This document shows, one piece after another, positions 9,201 through 19,200 of a DNA stretch of 64,000 nucleotides. The first letter of the stretch is position 1; every line of letters starts with the position of its first letter. Below the pieces are notes generated by a model. That model saw only the letters and a program-made list of their open reading frames with translations, searched no databases and was not told the origin of the DNA. Source of the stretch: Sabulibacter ruber (GTDB lineage Bacteria > Bacteroidota > Bacteroidia > Cytophagales > Hymenobacteraceae); NCBI RefSeq assembly GCF_017355955.1, contig NZ_JAFFID010000003.1, positions 248,001-312,000 of the forward strand, given 5' to 3'. Position numbers and translations under genes: made by a program.

Positions 9201-10139
9201 GAAGGTGGCACTCTGCACCGCGGGGAGGGCATTGTCGCTCAGGTCTTCCACCACATTCGCTTTCAAAGCCACAAAATAGGTCTGGTTGTTTTGCAGGCTT
9301 TGGGTGGGCACCATGGTGATGGTTCTGCCAGACACAGTAGCCTCAAACGCGACGGGGGCACCAGCCGCATTGTCTTTCCTAAGCTCTACCAGCGCAGCTA
9401 CGTTCTCATTGGTGAGGGTTGCGTTATTGACCAGCCTCACATCTTCATTGAACGTTAGGGTTGGCTGAACTACCACCGGTACCTGCTGGGCACCTGTAGC
9501 AGGATTGAAAACCACCGTAGGCGCCACATTGTCTGTCCCCAGCGGATTGCCTTCCAGGGTAACATTATCAAGACGATTGTTACCCACGGTGCCACCGCCT
9601 CCCTGCTCAAAGGATATTCTCACTTTGAAGTTGGCATTGTTGTTCACGCTGGCTATCGAGGTAAAATCCAGGGTCTGCAGCGTAGGGTTTCCGTCTACCG
9701 GGGCAATGGTAGTGAAGGGAACGTACGTGGTACCATCTGTAGAGTATTCCACCACCTGCGTCCCGGCACCTGAACCTGATCTACGCGTAGCGTATTTCAT
9801 GACCACGTTCTGGTAACCGGTAGTAGGAACCTGGAACACCAGTGCGCCCCCGATAGGATTGTTAAACCGCAGGTGAGCCCCCGCCGGATCATTGTTCCGG
9901 GCGTTCAGGTTAGCCGCTTCAAAGCCTTGTCCGGTGGTGTTACCGGTGATTGGGAGTTCACTGGTTGCCGAGGCCACGTACTCCAACCCTGCTCCTGTTA
10001 CTATACTGGAGGAAGGTTGCAGCAAGGTCTGCACACTGGTGGAGGTGTTGAAATTCCAGTAATGCACCAGGGTCTGCGACATGGCCGCTTGTACCAGTAG
10101 TACTAACTGTACTAATAAAAGGAGTAGTTTTTTCATCAT
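6219..10139 (-). CDS. Secreted multidomain choice-of-anchor I protein, T9SS cargo
   Basis: A 1306-residue protein from the ATG at 10139; the in-frame codon at 10178 would only add residues before the signal peptide MMKKLLLLL...AAMSQ. In order I see: a jelly-roll-like N-terminal region (about 25-200), an SbsA-type Ig-like domain (about 205-320), a region with lamin-tail-like features (about 330-540), a second Ig-like stretch, a Calx-beta domain (about 640-720), and a long choice-of-anchor I beta-propeller region (about 745-1235; AVASPNASEHLNGSV, LTANEGQPNADYS). The C-terminus (FTLFPNPANGGKV ... GLYFVKTSQGQVRRLVVN) is a T9SS type A sorting domain. Likely exported by Sec, then attached to or released from the surface by T9SS. 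Substrate unknown; some related propellers resemble esterases or phytases. Confidence 0.88.
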   Translation of the reverse strand: MMKKLLLLLVQLVLLVQAAMSQTLVHYWNFNTSTSVQTLLQPSSSIVTGAGLEYVASATSELPITGNTTGQGFEAANLNARNNDPAGAHLRFNNPIGGALVFQVPTTGYQNVVMKYATRRSGSGAGTQVVEYSTDGTTYVPFTTIAPVDGNPTLQTLDFTSIASVNNNANFKVRISFEQGGGGTVGNNRLDNVTLEGNPLGTDNVAPTVVFNPATGAQQVPVVVQPTLTFNEDVRLVNNATLTNENVAALVELRKDNAAGAPVAFEATVSGRTITMVPTQSLQNNQTYFVALKANVVEDLSDNALPAVQSATFTTIAVQTVFQPGDLVPVAYRMNATSTDDEIALITLVNILPGTMIHFTDAKYTTNAQPQCPGGFTWTAPPAGVAAGTVLRIQNDALTTNLGTLSGSGFGLSSSGDQVLVYTGTPQNPAYITALSSNVWVSANTSCSGSNSMLPAGLTDGATSINLSTAAGNVSGNTVNAYYNGPQTGSKAQLQQAILNPANWVGTASGTAAQTWPTWAFPGPPSVVTAKTVSNTTIALEFSRELNAASATQLSHYTGIAGLQSATLGSNGKTVTLTYSAPFTSGASYSLVVSGVQDTENQPMFSAYTYAFTYNTTISLASNFLTVNENAGSVQIRMNLVNPASGSVQLVLKQAPFSTAGAADITYTTQTLTFTGSSPAEQVVTIPVIDDNEAEQDEYFVLSLENATGLTITGNASITVYLKDNDRLAPQPTREISLNHVGSFKPVASGSTTEIVVHDPATQRLYMTSAVQDRLDIADFSNPAAIQLIKSVDMKPYGGITSVAVKNGMVAVASPNASEHLNGSVVFFNTNGEFQKQVTVGALPDMITFTPDGTKVLTANEGQPNADYSIDPEGSITIIDVSGGLANLTQANVTTLLFDGFNSQEATLKAAGVRKTKASSTLSQDLEPEYITVSEDSRRAWVTLQENNAFAEINLENASVTSIWAMGTKDMSALGNGFDASDNNNQVLLSNWPIKAFYTPDAVASYNVGGVTYLVTANEGDEKEYTGLVERTTVGAVTLDPTVFPNAAILQQNNNLGRLRITNLHGDTDGDGDYDELYMLGSRSFSIWNSTSKALVYDSGDDFERITSTDPSIAPLFNADNESNGVKSRSRAKGPEPEGVTVAAIEGKNYAFIGLERVGGVMVYNITNPAQPVFVDYRNSRSLTAYAGDQGPEGIFFIPNTASPNGRPYVLVANELSGSVAVYQVMGTLTASKEELEKENDFTLFPNPANGGKVSFSQKVTIDVLDATGRKIYAGKNVQSLDVSHYKKGLYFVKTSQGQVRRLVVN

Positions 10140-10354
10140 AGAGGTGTGGTAGGGAGTTAGTGTAGCTATCCCCGGCAAGTTATCCCTCCCGCATTATGAG
10201 AGTGTTACCCCCTGATTATCTGAATGCTAATTAATTGTGTACTGAAAGTTAAGAACTTGAAGTTGCTACTGGAGGATAGAAAACCTTGAAGCAGGAATGG
10301 CAAGTTGCGTTGACCTTACACCAACCGCTCAAGTGTTTTCAGCTTAGATATGCC

Positions 10355-10420
10355 AAAACCTTCAAAAACCAACAGCACCGCTTCTTTATGAGGCGGCGCT
10401 GTTGGTTTTTGAAGGTTTTT
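10355..10420. terminator. Long-stem terminator between two T9SS genes
   Basis: Arms AAAACCTTCAAAAACCAACA... (from 10355) and its complement ending GAAGGTTTTTTT (to about 10420) form a stem of roughly 26 bp with one bulge. On the minus strand it ends the 10445-13987 gene; it precedes the gene at 10139. A partial palindrome repeat (10415-10440) abuts it. Confidence 0.85.
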
Positions 10421-10444
10421 TTGGAAAGCAGGCCTAAAACCCAG

Positions 10445-13400
10445 TTACAGTTTAATGAAGCGTTGCTGGATGAGTTGGCCTGCGTTCTGCACTCTAAGGA
10501 TATAGTTCCCGGCGGGCAGATGCTTCACCTGAATGGCCGGGTTCTGACCCCTTGAAACAGGCTGCACGCTCTCCACTCGCAGACCTTTCAGGTCCAGGAT
10601 CTCCACTACGGCCGTTGGCTCCAGCGTGATGTTAGCCAGATAAACCAGGTCTGCACTGGGGTTAGGGTATAGGTTTACTTGGGCCACCGCCGGGCTGCCT
10701 CCCTTCACCGACACGGTTTTGCTGTACTCAAACTTACCATCAAAGTCAACCTGCTTCACTCTATAATAGGTAGGGGCGTTGGTGGAGCGTACGTGGTGGA
10801 AATGATATTCTTGTATTGTGCTGCTGTTGCCTGCTCCTTGCACTGTTCCGGCCAGGGAGAAGTTCTTGCCATCGGCAGAGAATTCCACTTCAAACCGATC
10901 GTTGTTGATCTCAGATGCCGTTGCCCATTTCACCTCCACTTGCTGGTTTTTCCGTTCCGCCTGCACACTCAGCCAGGTAACCGGTAAGACTGTTTCAAGG
11001 GTAGCGATGCCCACTTGCCCGAACGGGGTGATGAAGTTCCGCTTGGCATAGCCGCTGGCCAGGGTACGTCCATCTTTGCCAGGCGCATCTAACGTTCCGC
11101 CGCCGGTAGTCCAATCCCTGCCGCTGGTGGAGTGCAAGGGTCTGATCAACAGCGCGAATTTGTTATCGGTCAGGTTAGGGAACCCCTGCAGATAGGCGTA
11201 TGCCGTGAAAGTACCGCTGGAAGGCTGCGCGTTAGGCTCCACATGCCAAACGCCTTCGGTTTCAACATGGGTGTACAGATGGTCTCCTTCCCTCAGGAAC
11301 ATATCAGCGTCCTGGTGGTGGGTCAACGGTTTAAAACTGACCACAATATTCTGAAAGCCGTTTCCGCTCAGGCCAATAGACATCAAATCCAGACGGCGCT
11401 TGCCAGTGGCGCTTCCTACCGGAAAAGAATAGATCCCGCTGCTGTTAACCGCTCTGCGCAGATTCCCGTGCACGTACAAGGTAGAATCTGCTAACTGCAA
11501 AGCAGTTTCCTCGGGGTTTAGTAACTCCAGCTCGTTAATATCGGTCCTGAACACCCCGCTTTTGAAAGTGAAGGCTTTGGCTACCTTCACTGATTTGGTG
11601 AGAGTTACACTTCCACCAGTTTTTGCCATAAGGAGGCTAGAAACGGTGGCAGGCAGACCATCGCCGGAAACCATGTCTGAGTTCCCGATGAACCCGTAGT
11701 TGGCCTGCGGCGAGAAAGACCGGGTACCGCTTACCCGCACGTTGCCGTCCATGGTTCCGGTTCCACTCAGCTTGATTCCCTGCGGAGAGCCGTACAGCAA
11801 GGTAGCGCCAGGCTCCAGGATAAAATTACCGGTACCGCCCACCGCCCGGTTACTGGCAATCTGCAACGCCGCCGGGGCCTTCACGGTAAGGGTGCCCGTT
11901 ACGTCAAAATTGGCGCTGACCAGGTGGTTGCCAATGTTATCTAGGGTGTTGGCTTCCAGCGCGGTTAAAAGCAGGTGATGGTACGTGATCTTTTGGGAGG
12001 AGCCATAAGTCCCTCTGATGGATTGACTCTGCCCGTTGGTAGTACCGTACAGTTCAATGGTGCCACCGGTAAGCCTGTAAGGTTCGGTTTTCCCGTTCAA
12101 TTCCGGAAAAGTCCCCGAAACCTTCCCGACCCGGAACAAGCCACCCGTCATGGTCAGACCTCCTTCTCCTTTCAGGGTTTTGTTGTTGATGTCCAGAATG
12201 GCATTGGGCAGAATGGTCAGGTTCTGGTTGATGGTGGTAGTTGAGGAGATAGATTTAGCGTTCACTCCCGCTGTATTGCTCCCACTCACAATGATTTTGT
12301 GGTACGTTTTGCCTTTCAGAATCTGTTCTCCATCTCCCGCCAACTCAATAGCCCCACCGGTTAAGTCAAATGCACCTGATAGCAAGGGAACCTGTGCATT
12401 CACCATTGCAATACGGTAAGTGCCACCCGTCATTACCAGCTTACCGCCCCCATTGATATCAGCGGTGGGAGTTGCGATGAAGGTCCCTTGCCTGATTTCT
12501 AATCTTGCGCCCTGAGCCGACAAAGTGCTATTATTTGAAATTCCGGTGCTTTGTGTGAGCGTTACGGTGGTAGGATTATCCATGATCAGGATTTTACCGC
12601 TGGTAGTAGAAGCCAAAGCGTTACCGGTCTGTTGCGGAAGTGAACCGCTATAAATATAGGTGGCAACCTGGTTGAACGTTCTGCGGTTATCGGTGACCAC
12701 CACGTTACCGCTGTTTCCGGTGGCGTTTATTCCCTGGGCGCTGGTGACGTACAAAGTACCGCCCTGATCCAGTTTAAAGTAGCCAAGTCCCTGCACCTGG
12801 TAGCCGTTCCCAGCGGCATCGGCTCCAAAATCAAGCGTGCCTCCATTCTCAACGGTGAGGGTGGCCGCGTACACCGAGTTGATAGGATTCAGGCGCAGAT
12901 GCTGCCCTAACCTCACCAAAGCGCCTGGTTTCACGGCTAATAACACATGGTTGACGGTTCCATTTACCTGAAGAGTTTGCCAGGCAGTACCCATAAACCG
13001 GATTCCGCTGGTGCTGGTATTGGCGGTGCTGCTGTTATTGATGGAAGAAGTAGCGTCTGCGGTGAGATTGCCTTTCAAATCTACTAAAGTAACCGCCGCA
13101 GCACTTGACACTTGGTTCAACGTAAGCGAAGCGCCTTGTAGGGTTAGATTTCCATTAACGGCAAGTGTTCCGGTGCCCGATGTTTGGCTTTGCACAAAGT
13201 AAGAGCCTCCCGTTAAGGTCACATCTTGCCCAAAGCTAAGTGATTGATTGTTGCCGGCTAACAAAAGAAGCGAAGAGGTGCCGGGAAGAGTAGTCTGGAA
13301 ACTTTGGGCAGCCAGCGGAGCAGTGGCATCGGTGAGTTGCCATTGGCTACCGGCGAGACCAGGTGCCACCGTCAGGCGGCCAAACCAGTAGCCATGCGGC

Positions 13401-13987
13401 TGGGTGGCAAGATTGGTACTACTGAACAATACTGCACCAGGTGCGGCTCCTTCAATTTTCACCTCTGAGGTGGCATCAATCTGCTCTGTACCCGCCCACA
13501 GCAAGGAGGTTGCTTTGTATGTAGCCGATTTTACGATTAGCCTTGAGTTAGCTTGCAACTGCAGAGTACCACGGTTCTCCACTTCTCCCTCCTGTATCAA
13601 CTCAGAGGTGGCAGCCAACGTTAATTTTCCTGATGTCTGAAGCGTGGTGTTTGCGGGTACTGTAAAGGATTTGGCAGAACCTATAAACAAATTGGTAAGT
13701 TTCAGCAGGCCAGAAAGCTGTACCTGATGCTCTACGTATAAAGTGGCGGTAGTTGGAAGTGGGTAGGTGGCTGTTACCCAAGTACCCTGCGCTGTAAATT
13801 GTTCAATTGTACAGGTACCTCCTGCCTGGCCGATTGTGCCTGAAGAGGTGGTGCGGTAGTCACCAACTGCGTAAATAATGGCAGTCTGTGCGGTGGCAGA
13901 AGAATTCTTAAAGATGAAAAATGCCCAGAATAACATCCAAACTTTGAAGGCTTTAGCAGCTTTTCCAAACAGGCTCGCTTCCAACAT
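10445..13987 (-). CDS. Large secreted adhesin-like protein, T9SS cargo
   Basis: An 1180-residue protein with a signal region (about residues 15-34, ending SSATAQ). A very long middle part (about 40-950) is rich in Gly, Thr, Ser, Asn and Leu, with repeated short beta-strand patterns such as GNLTLQGASLTL, GGKLVMTGGTYRI and GGTIELYGT. These are typical of right-handed beta-helix or autotransporter-like adhesins. A more globular region follows at about 1000-1090 (fibronectin III-like: VQAERKNQQVEVKWATASE). The C-terminus (VNLYPNPSADLVYL ... PAGNYILRVQNAG) is a T9SS type A sorting domain. Probably surface-attached and involved in adhesion or biofilm; that role is inferred from architecture only. 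Confidence 0.85.
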   Translation of the reverse strand: MLEASLFGKAAKAFKVWMLFWAFFIFKNSSATAQTAIIYAVGDYRTTSSGTIGQAGGTCTIEQFTAQGTWVTATYPLPTTATLYVEHQVQLSGLLKLTNLFIGSAKSFTVPANTTLQTSGKLTLAATSELIQEGEVENRGTLQLQANSRLIVKSATYKATSLLWAGTEQIDATSEVKIEGAAPGAVLFSSTNLATQPHGYWFGRLTVAPGLAGSQWQLTDATAPLAAQSFQTTLPGTSSLLLLAGNNQSLSFGQDVTLTGGSYFVQSQTSGTGTLAVNGNLTLQGASLTLNQVSSAAAVTLVDLKGNLTADATSSINNSSTANTSTSGIRFMGTAWQTLQVNGTVNHVLLAVKPGALVRLGQHLRLNPINSVYAATLTVENGGTLDFGADAAGNGYQVQGLGYFKLDQGGTLYVTSAQGINATGNSGNVVVTDNRRTFNQVATYIYSGSLPQQTGNALASTTSGKILIMDNPTTVTLTQSTGISNNSTLSAQGARLEIRQGTFIATPTADINGGGKLVMTGGTYRIAMVNAQVPLLSGAFDLTGGAIELAGDGEQILKGKTYHKIIVSGSNTAGVNAKSISSTTTINQNLTILPNAILDINNKTLKGEGGLTMTGGLFRVGKVSGTFPELNGKTEPYRLTGGTIELYGTTNGQSQSIRGTYGSSQKITYHHLLLTALEANTLDNIGNHLVSANFDVTGTLTVKAPAALQIASNRAVGGTGNFILEPGATLLYGSPQGIKLSGTGTMDGNVRVSGTRSFSPQANYGFIGNSDMVSGDGLPATVSSLLMAKTGGSVTLTKSVKVAKAFTFKSGVFRTDINELELLNPEETALQLADSTLYVHGNLRRAVNSSGIYSFPVGSATGKRRLDLMSIGLSGNGFQNIVVSFKPLTHHQDADMFLREGDHLYTHVETEGVWHVEPNAQPSSGTFTAYAYLQGFPNLTDNKFALLIRPLHSTSGRDWTTGGGTLDAPGKDGRTLASGYAKRNFITPFGQVGIATLETVLPVTWLSVQAERKNQQVEVKWATASEINNDRFEVEFSADGKNFSLAGTVQGAGNSSTIQEYHFHHVRSTNAPTYYRVKQVDFDGKFEYSKTVSVKGGSPAVAQVNLYPNPSADLVYLANITLEPTAVVEILDLKGLRVESVQPVSRGQNPAIQVKHLPAGNYILRVQNAGQLIQQRFIKL

Positions 13988-14630
13988 CTTGCTCTAAATT
14001 TTTATGTTTGTTATTAAATTGTTTATAAATTTTCTTGATAGAGCAAACTTGAATGGAATAACAGAAGTTCATTGCTTATTAAATTTTTTAATTGATTAGT
14101 TATATTTATTCTCTATTATTTATCAACTAAGTACCAAAACATTATTAAAAAGTGAGCCCTATCTTATTTAAAGCTTATTCAAAAAATATTTTGTTCAACT
14201 TTAAAAAAATCAGAAGCGAACATAAAAACTCACCTACTGGCAAGCCAACTTAACCTATTTAAATCAACTACAAAGGCTTAAAAGACTGTACACTTCTCTT
14301 ATAGCTTGTTTTGCTCATTCCTGAACTCCCTTGCCACCTACTGCTTTACGATTAATCTTGAGCTTGCTAATGACCAGAGGCAATGGGCTGGTTTACTCAC
14401 GCCAGAGTTGAGGGGAAGACACCTCACCGTACCAGCTTCAGTGAACAGAGAGTAAATCCTTAATTTTTGAAGTTTACCATACTGTCGTACATTTGGCGCA
14501 GGTATAGTTGCTCTGGCAGTCTTGTTCTTAAGGATAGAAGTACCGTCAGTTTGGCTATGTGAGTTAGGCGGGGATGGCTTTGTGGCACCTGTCTGTTTTT
14601 ACTGCATTTGCCTTAATTGAACGCTGAACC
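13988..14630. other. Long intergenic region, no gene seen
   Basis: About 640 bp between divergent genes. The first 300 bp are strongly AT-rich, suiting promoters for the minus-strand T9SS gene; the rest has normal composition and leads into the phytochrome gene. I see no ORF, tRNA or strong hairpin. Confidence 0.5.
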
Positions 14631-16187
14631 ATGGAAACAAAACAAGCTCCCATTGAGATTACGCCAGAGAAAAACTATGATTCAGAGTTCTGCGGCAGCA
14701 TTCCGCTGCACCTGGTCAACCTGATTCAGCCACACGGTGCCCTGCTTACCCTGGCGTACCCGGCGCTGCGCATTGTACAGGCAAGTGAGAACGTGGAGCA
14801 ACTTTTGGGCCTTCCGCTGGAGAGGCTTCTGAACCAACCTATCGCCCAGTTTCTGCCGGCAGCTCAGCTGGAACAGTTACAAAAGAAAGTACAGCACCAG
14901 GACAACCAGGCGAAAATCCCGTTCAGTGTCACTATTCTGGGGCAGGAAGCGGAGAAAACCTTTACGGCCCTGGTGCACCCCAAAGAGGAATATGTCTTGA
15001 TTGAGCTGGAAGACAACCAGAACGCGGCGCAGGCCAACTCATTTCTGGAACTCTATCAACAAGTCAAATACATTACCTCCCGGCTAAAACAGGCGAATAA
15101 CACCAGAGAACTTGCCCAGATTACCGTGGAGGAGTTAAAACAACTATCTGGCTTTGACCGGGTATTGGCCTATCAGTTTGATCCGCAGTGGAACGGAATT
15201 GTAATAGCCCAGGCCAAGGAAGAGGACATGGAAGATTACATGGACCTCCGCTTTCCGGCCTCAGACGTGCCCAAGCAATCCAGGGATCTGTATTTCAGCA
15301 ATCCGTACCGGTTAATTCCTACCCGGTCTTATACCCCCGTACGACTGAACCCAATCATCAATCCGCTTACCCAACGGTTCACCGATCTTTCTGAATGTAA
15401 TTTGCGCAGCGTGGCTCCGGTGCACTTAGAGTACCTGGCCAACCTGCAGGTGACCGCCTCCATGTCTTTGCCGCTTATCATAGACAACAAGCTATGGGGG
15501 CTTATCTCCTGCCACCACAAAGAAGCCAAAAACCCCAGCTATGAGCTCAGATCGGCCATGGAACTGCTGTCGGGGATTGTATCGGCGCAGCTGGCGGCTA
15601 AAGAGCGGGAGAAACATATTGAACTAACCGCCCAGTTACGCGGCATCCATGCCCGGTTGCTGGAGCAGTTGTATACCTCGGCTAACTTTGCGGAGGGACT
15701 TTTAAACGAAACAGCCGGTATTCAGCACCTGCTAAACCTTTCAGGGGCGGCGGTGTTGTTTGAGGGCGGAGTCTGGACCCTGGGTGAGGTACCTCCCACC
15801 CAGGACATGAAAGAACTGATTTACTGGTTGCGCCGGAACGGTACTGAAAGATCCTTTGCCTCAGATACCCTGCCCAGCCAGTACGTGCGCGCGCGCGATT
15901 ACAAAGAAATTGGCAGTGGGGTGATTGCCTTGCCTATTAACCCTGAGCAGGGAGAGTACATTCTGGGCTTCCGGCCAGAGGTGCTGCAAACCATTAGCTG
16001 GGGCGGTAATCCTAACCAGGCCATCCAGATGGAGGCCGATGGTAAAACCTACCACCCGCGCAATTCCTTCGCCACTTACCAGGAAATTGTGAAGCACACC
16101 TCCGTTCCCTGGCTGCCGGAAGAACTGGAAGCCGCCGAAACGCTTAGAAGCTCCGTGCTGGAGAAGATCATCAAAGAAAGGTACTAA
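14631..16187 (+). CDS. Bacteriophytochrome photosensory core without output domain
   Basis: A 518-residue red/far-red photoreceptor core of PAS-GAF-PHY type. Cys21 (EFCGSIPLHL) is at the position where bacteriophytochromes attach biliverdin. The GAF domain holds the diagnostic PASDVP motif (209-214, with Asp212) and the chromophore-pocket histidines in APVHLEYL (His265) and GLISCHH (His295/296). The PHY domain (about 330-510) retains the tongue, with a WGGNP motif and HPRNSF, the PRxSF element that contacts the chromophore region. The protein ends right after PHY with a short helix; there is no histidine kinase. The next gene, 45 bp downstream, encodes a CheB-CheR-kinase protein and is the likely output partner. 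No heme oxygenase gene is nearby. Confidence 0.92.
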   Translation: METKQAPIEITPEKNYDSEFCGSIPLHLVNLIQPHGALLTLAYPALRIVQASENVEQLLGLPLERLLNQPIAQFLPAAQLEQLQKKVQHQDNQAKIPFSVTILGQEAEKTFTALVHPKEEYVLIELEDNQNAAQANSFLELYQQVKYITSRLKQANNTRELAQITVEELKQLSGFDRVLAYQFDPQWNGIVIAQAKEEDMEDYMDLRFPASDVPKQSRDLYFSNPYRLIPTRSYTPVRLNPIINPLTQRFTDLSECNLRSVAPVHLEYLANLQVTASMSLPLIIDNKLWGLISCHHKEAKNPSYELRSAMELLSGIVSAQLAAKEREKHIELTAQLRGIHARLLEQLYTSANFAEGLLNETAGIQHLLNLSGAAVLFEGGVWTLGEVPPTQDMKELIYWLRRNGTERSFASDTLPSQYVRARDYKEIGSGVIALPINPEQGEYILGFRPEVLQTISWGGNPNQAIQMEADGKTYHPRNSFATYQEIVKHTSVPWLPEELEAAETLRSSVLEKIIKERY

Positions 16188-16232
16188 GGCGTTTTTCTCC
16201 TCGTTTTACTAAAACATAGTTCTTTCAGATAT

Positions 16233-19200
16233 TTGCTTATGGCACTTGCACCCCCACCAGACATGCTCCCCAAAACCGACCATTACCTTGTGGGCATTGG
16301 AGCATCTGCCGGTGGGCTGGAAGCCATCCATAAGCTGTTTGACCATTTCCCCAGCAACTCCAGCTTCTCGTTTGTCATCATTCAGCACCTCTCGCCAGAC
16401 CATAAAAGTCTCATGGCCGAGCTGCTTTCCAAGCACACCCAGATGCGGGTGCAGGAGGCCGAGGACAACATGGTTACCCGCCCCAACTGCGTGTACGTGC
16501 TGCCCAGCGGCAAACAACTCACCATCAGGAACGGCAGGTTAAGGTTGACGGACCAGATCAGGAACCGTGAACCCAACTTTGCCATTGACCTCTTTTTTGA
16601 ATCCCTGGCCAAAGACCTGGGCCGGTACGCCATTGGCATTATTCTGTCTGGTACCGGTACAGACGGCACCAAGGGTGTTAAAATGATTAAATCGGCGGGC
16701 GGCATGGTCATGGTGCAGGACCCGTTCACGGCCAGGTTTGACGGGATGCCCCGTAGTGCAATTGAAACCGGATTTGTAGATTATGTTTTTCCCCCAGAAC
16801 GTATGCCACATGAAATCATGGAATATACTCGCCAGATTCCGCTGGTGAAAACTGTTTTAGACCGGAACGAAGACGTAGATGATAAAGTGTTGCAGGAAAT
16901 TCTGGACCTGATCTGTCTGCACACCCAAACTAATTTCAAGAACTACAAGCAGCCCACCATTTATCGCCGCATCAGAAAGCGGATGGATTTGCTGAAGGTG
17001 TTCACCCTACCCGATTACCTGACCTACATCCATGAGAACCCCGCCGAGCTTAAACAGCTTTGCCAGGAGTTCCTGATAGGCGTAACCCGTTTCTTCCGGG
17101 ACCCCGAAGCCTTTGAGGCGCTGGAAACCGATATCATTCCGCAGATCATTGCCCATGTGCCCGAGGAAGAGACCATTAAAGTATGGGTGACCGCCTGCAG
17201 CACCGGCGAGGAAGTGTATTCCATTGCCATTCTGTTTCAGGAGTGTTTTCAGCGAATGGGCCGAAAACCAAACATCAAGCTTTTTGGCACAGACATTGAC
17301 CAGCGCGCCATCAGGCAGGCGTCTAAGGGCGTGTTTCCGGCCTCCATTTCCAAAGACGTGTCAGAAACGCATTTGCAGCAGTTCTTCCATTTCAAGAACA
17401 ACCGGTACACCATAAAGGAAGACATCCGCAAGCTGGTGATTTTTGCCCAGCATGATCTGCAGAAAGATCCGCCTTTCAGCCGCATTGACCTGATCACCTG
17501 CCGGAACATGCTCATCTACCTGAACCCTGATTTGCAGAAAAAGGTACTGGGGGTGTTCCCGTATGCCCTGAAGCTGCACGGTTACCTGTTTCTGGGCCCC
17601 AGTGAGCACATTGGCGAACTGAAATCTTACTTCTCTGAGAAGAACCGCAAGTGGAAAATCTTCCAGAAAGTGAAGGAAAGCAAGGGCATTCAGCAGACCT
17701 ACGGCATCACTCAGCAGACACCCACGTACGCAGCAGACGGGCTTCACTCCTACCGCAACGCCCAGGCACTGCGGTACAATGAAATGTTTCTGGAGGCAAT
17801 AGCCGAGGATTTTAAGATGACCGGCCTCTACATTGATGACAACTACCAACTGCTGCACGGCATTGGCGACTTCAACCGGTTCCTGAAACTGCCCGAGAAA
17901 CAACTGCAACTGAATCTCATCAAAATGGTGCCCAAAGAGTTGGCGGTTACTTTGAGCGTAGATATCAGAAAAGTGCTCAAAAACCCCAAAACCCTGTCTA
18001 GGCAGGTGGTCATTCGGCTGGGTACCAAAGACCAGTTGGTGAACCTCACGGTAAAGCCTATCTCGGTGGAGAAGGATCTGCCCAAGGTGATTCTGGTGAT
18101 GCTGCAGGAAGTGGGCAAACTGAGTCCGTCTTTAAAAGCGTTGGAGCCCGCCCTGGTCTCTGAAGACGATACCGAGTATTTCCACCAGCTCTCGGTGTTG
18201 GAGGCTGAACTGAAAGAAGCCCGCGAAAGCCTGCATTTAACGGTGCAGGACCTGAGCACCTCCAATGAGGAACTGCAGTCTACCAACGAGGAACTCATGT
18301 CTTCCAACGAAGAACTGCAGAGCTCCAATGAGGAGATGCAGTCTTTGAACGAGGAACTGCACACGGTTAATTCTGAGCACCAGCTCAAGATAAAGGAACT
18401 GCTGGAGCTGAACGAGGACCTGGACAACTACATCCGGAGCTCCAACATCGGGCAGCTGTTCCTGGACCATCACCTGGCCATCCGTAAGTTTACGCCCGCC
18501 GTCAAAGACCTCATCAACATCATTGACATAGACCTGGGCCGCCCCATCCATCACCTCTCGCACAACCTCCGGTACTCGCGGTGGATGGAAGACATCCAGA
18601 AGGTGAACAACACCTCCGCCGAGGTAGAGCAGGAAGTGGAAACCCATGACGGTAAGTTCTTTCTCATGCGCATTATCCCGTACCTGAAACACGACGGCAA
18701 CAAAGACGGCGTGGTGCTCAGCTTTGTGGAGGTGACTACCCTTAAAACCCTCAGCAACGTGGTGCAGGGCGTGCTCAACAGCTCGCTTAACAGCATCATG
18801 GCGTTCAGGGCTATCCGAGATGAGGAACAGCAGATCACGGATTTCCGGTGGACGTTGCTGAACAAGCCCGCTGAGAGACTGATAGGCAAACCCCAGGAGC
18901 AGTTGCTGCACCAGAGCATTCAGCCAGACATGGTGTTCCTGAAAAGGACCAGCCTGTTCAACAAGTTCAAGCAGGTAGTGGAAACCGGCCAGCCGCTGCA
19001 CATTGAACAGAACCTGGAAGTGAACGGTAAACGCGCCTGGTACGAGATTGCCGCCGCTAAAATGGGTGATGGCCTCACCCTCACCATGGCCGACATCACC
19101 GAGAAGAAAAACAGCGAGGAAAAAATCCTGTTGGCCTACGAAGACCTCAAGAAAGCGGAGGAAGACCTCATCAAGCTCAACGGGCAGCTGGAACACCGGG

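Noticed and set aside
12000..13900. Plus-strand frames antisense to the adhesin gene
   Set aside because: Shadows of a biased, repetitive coding strand; no start context or family match.
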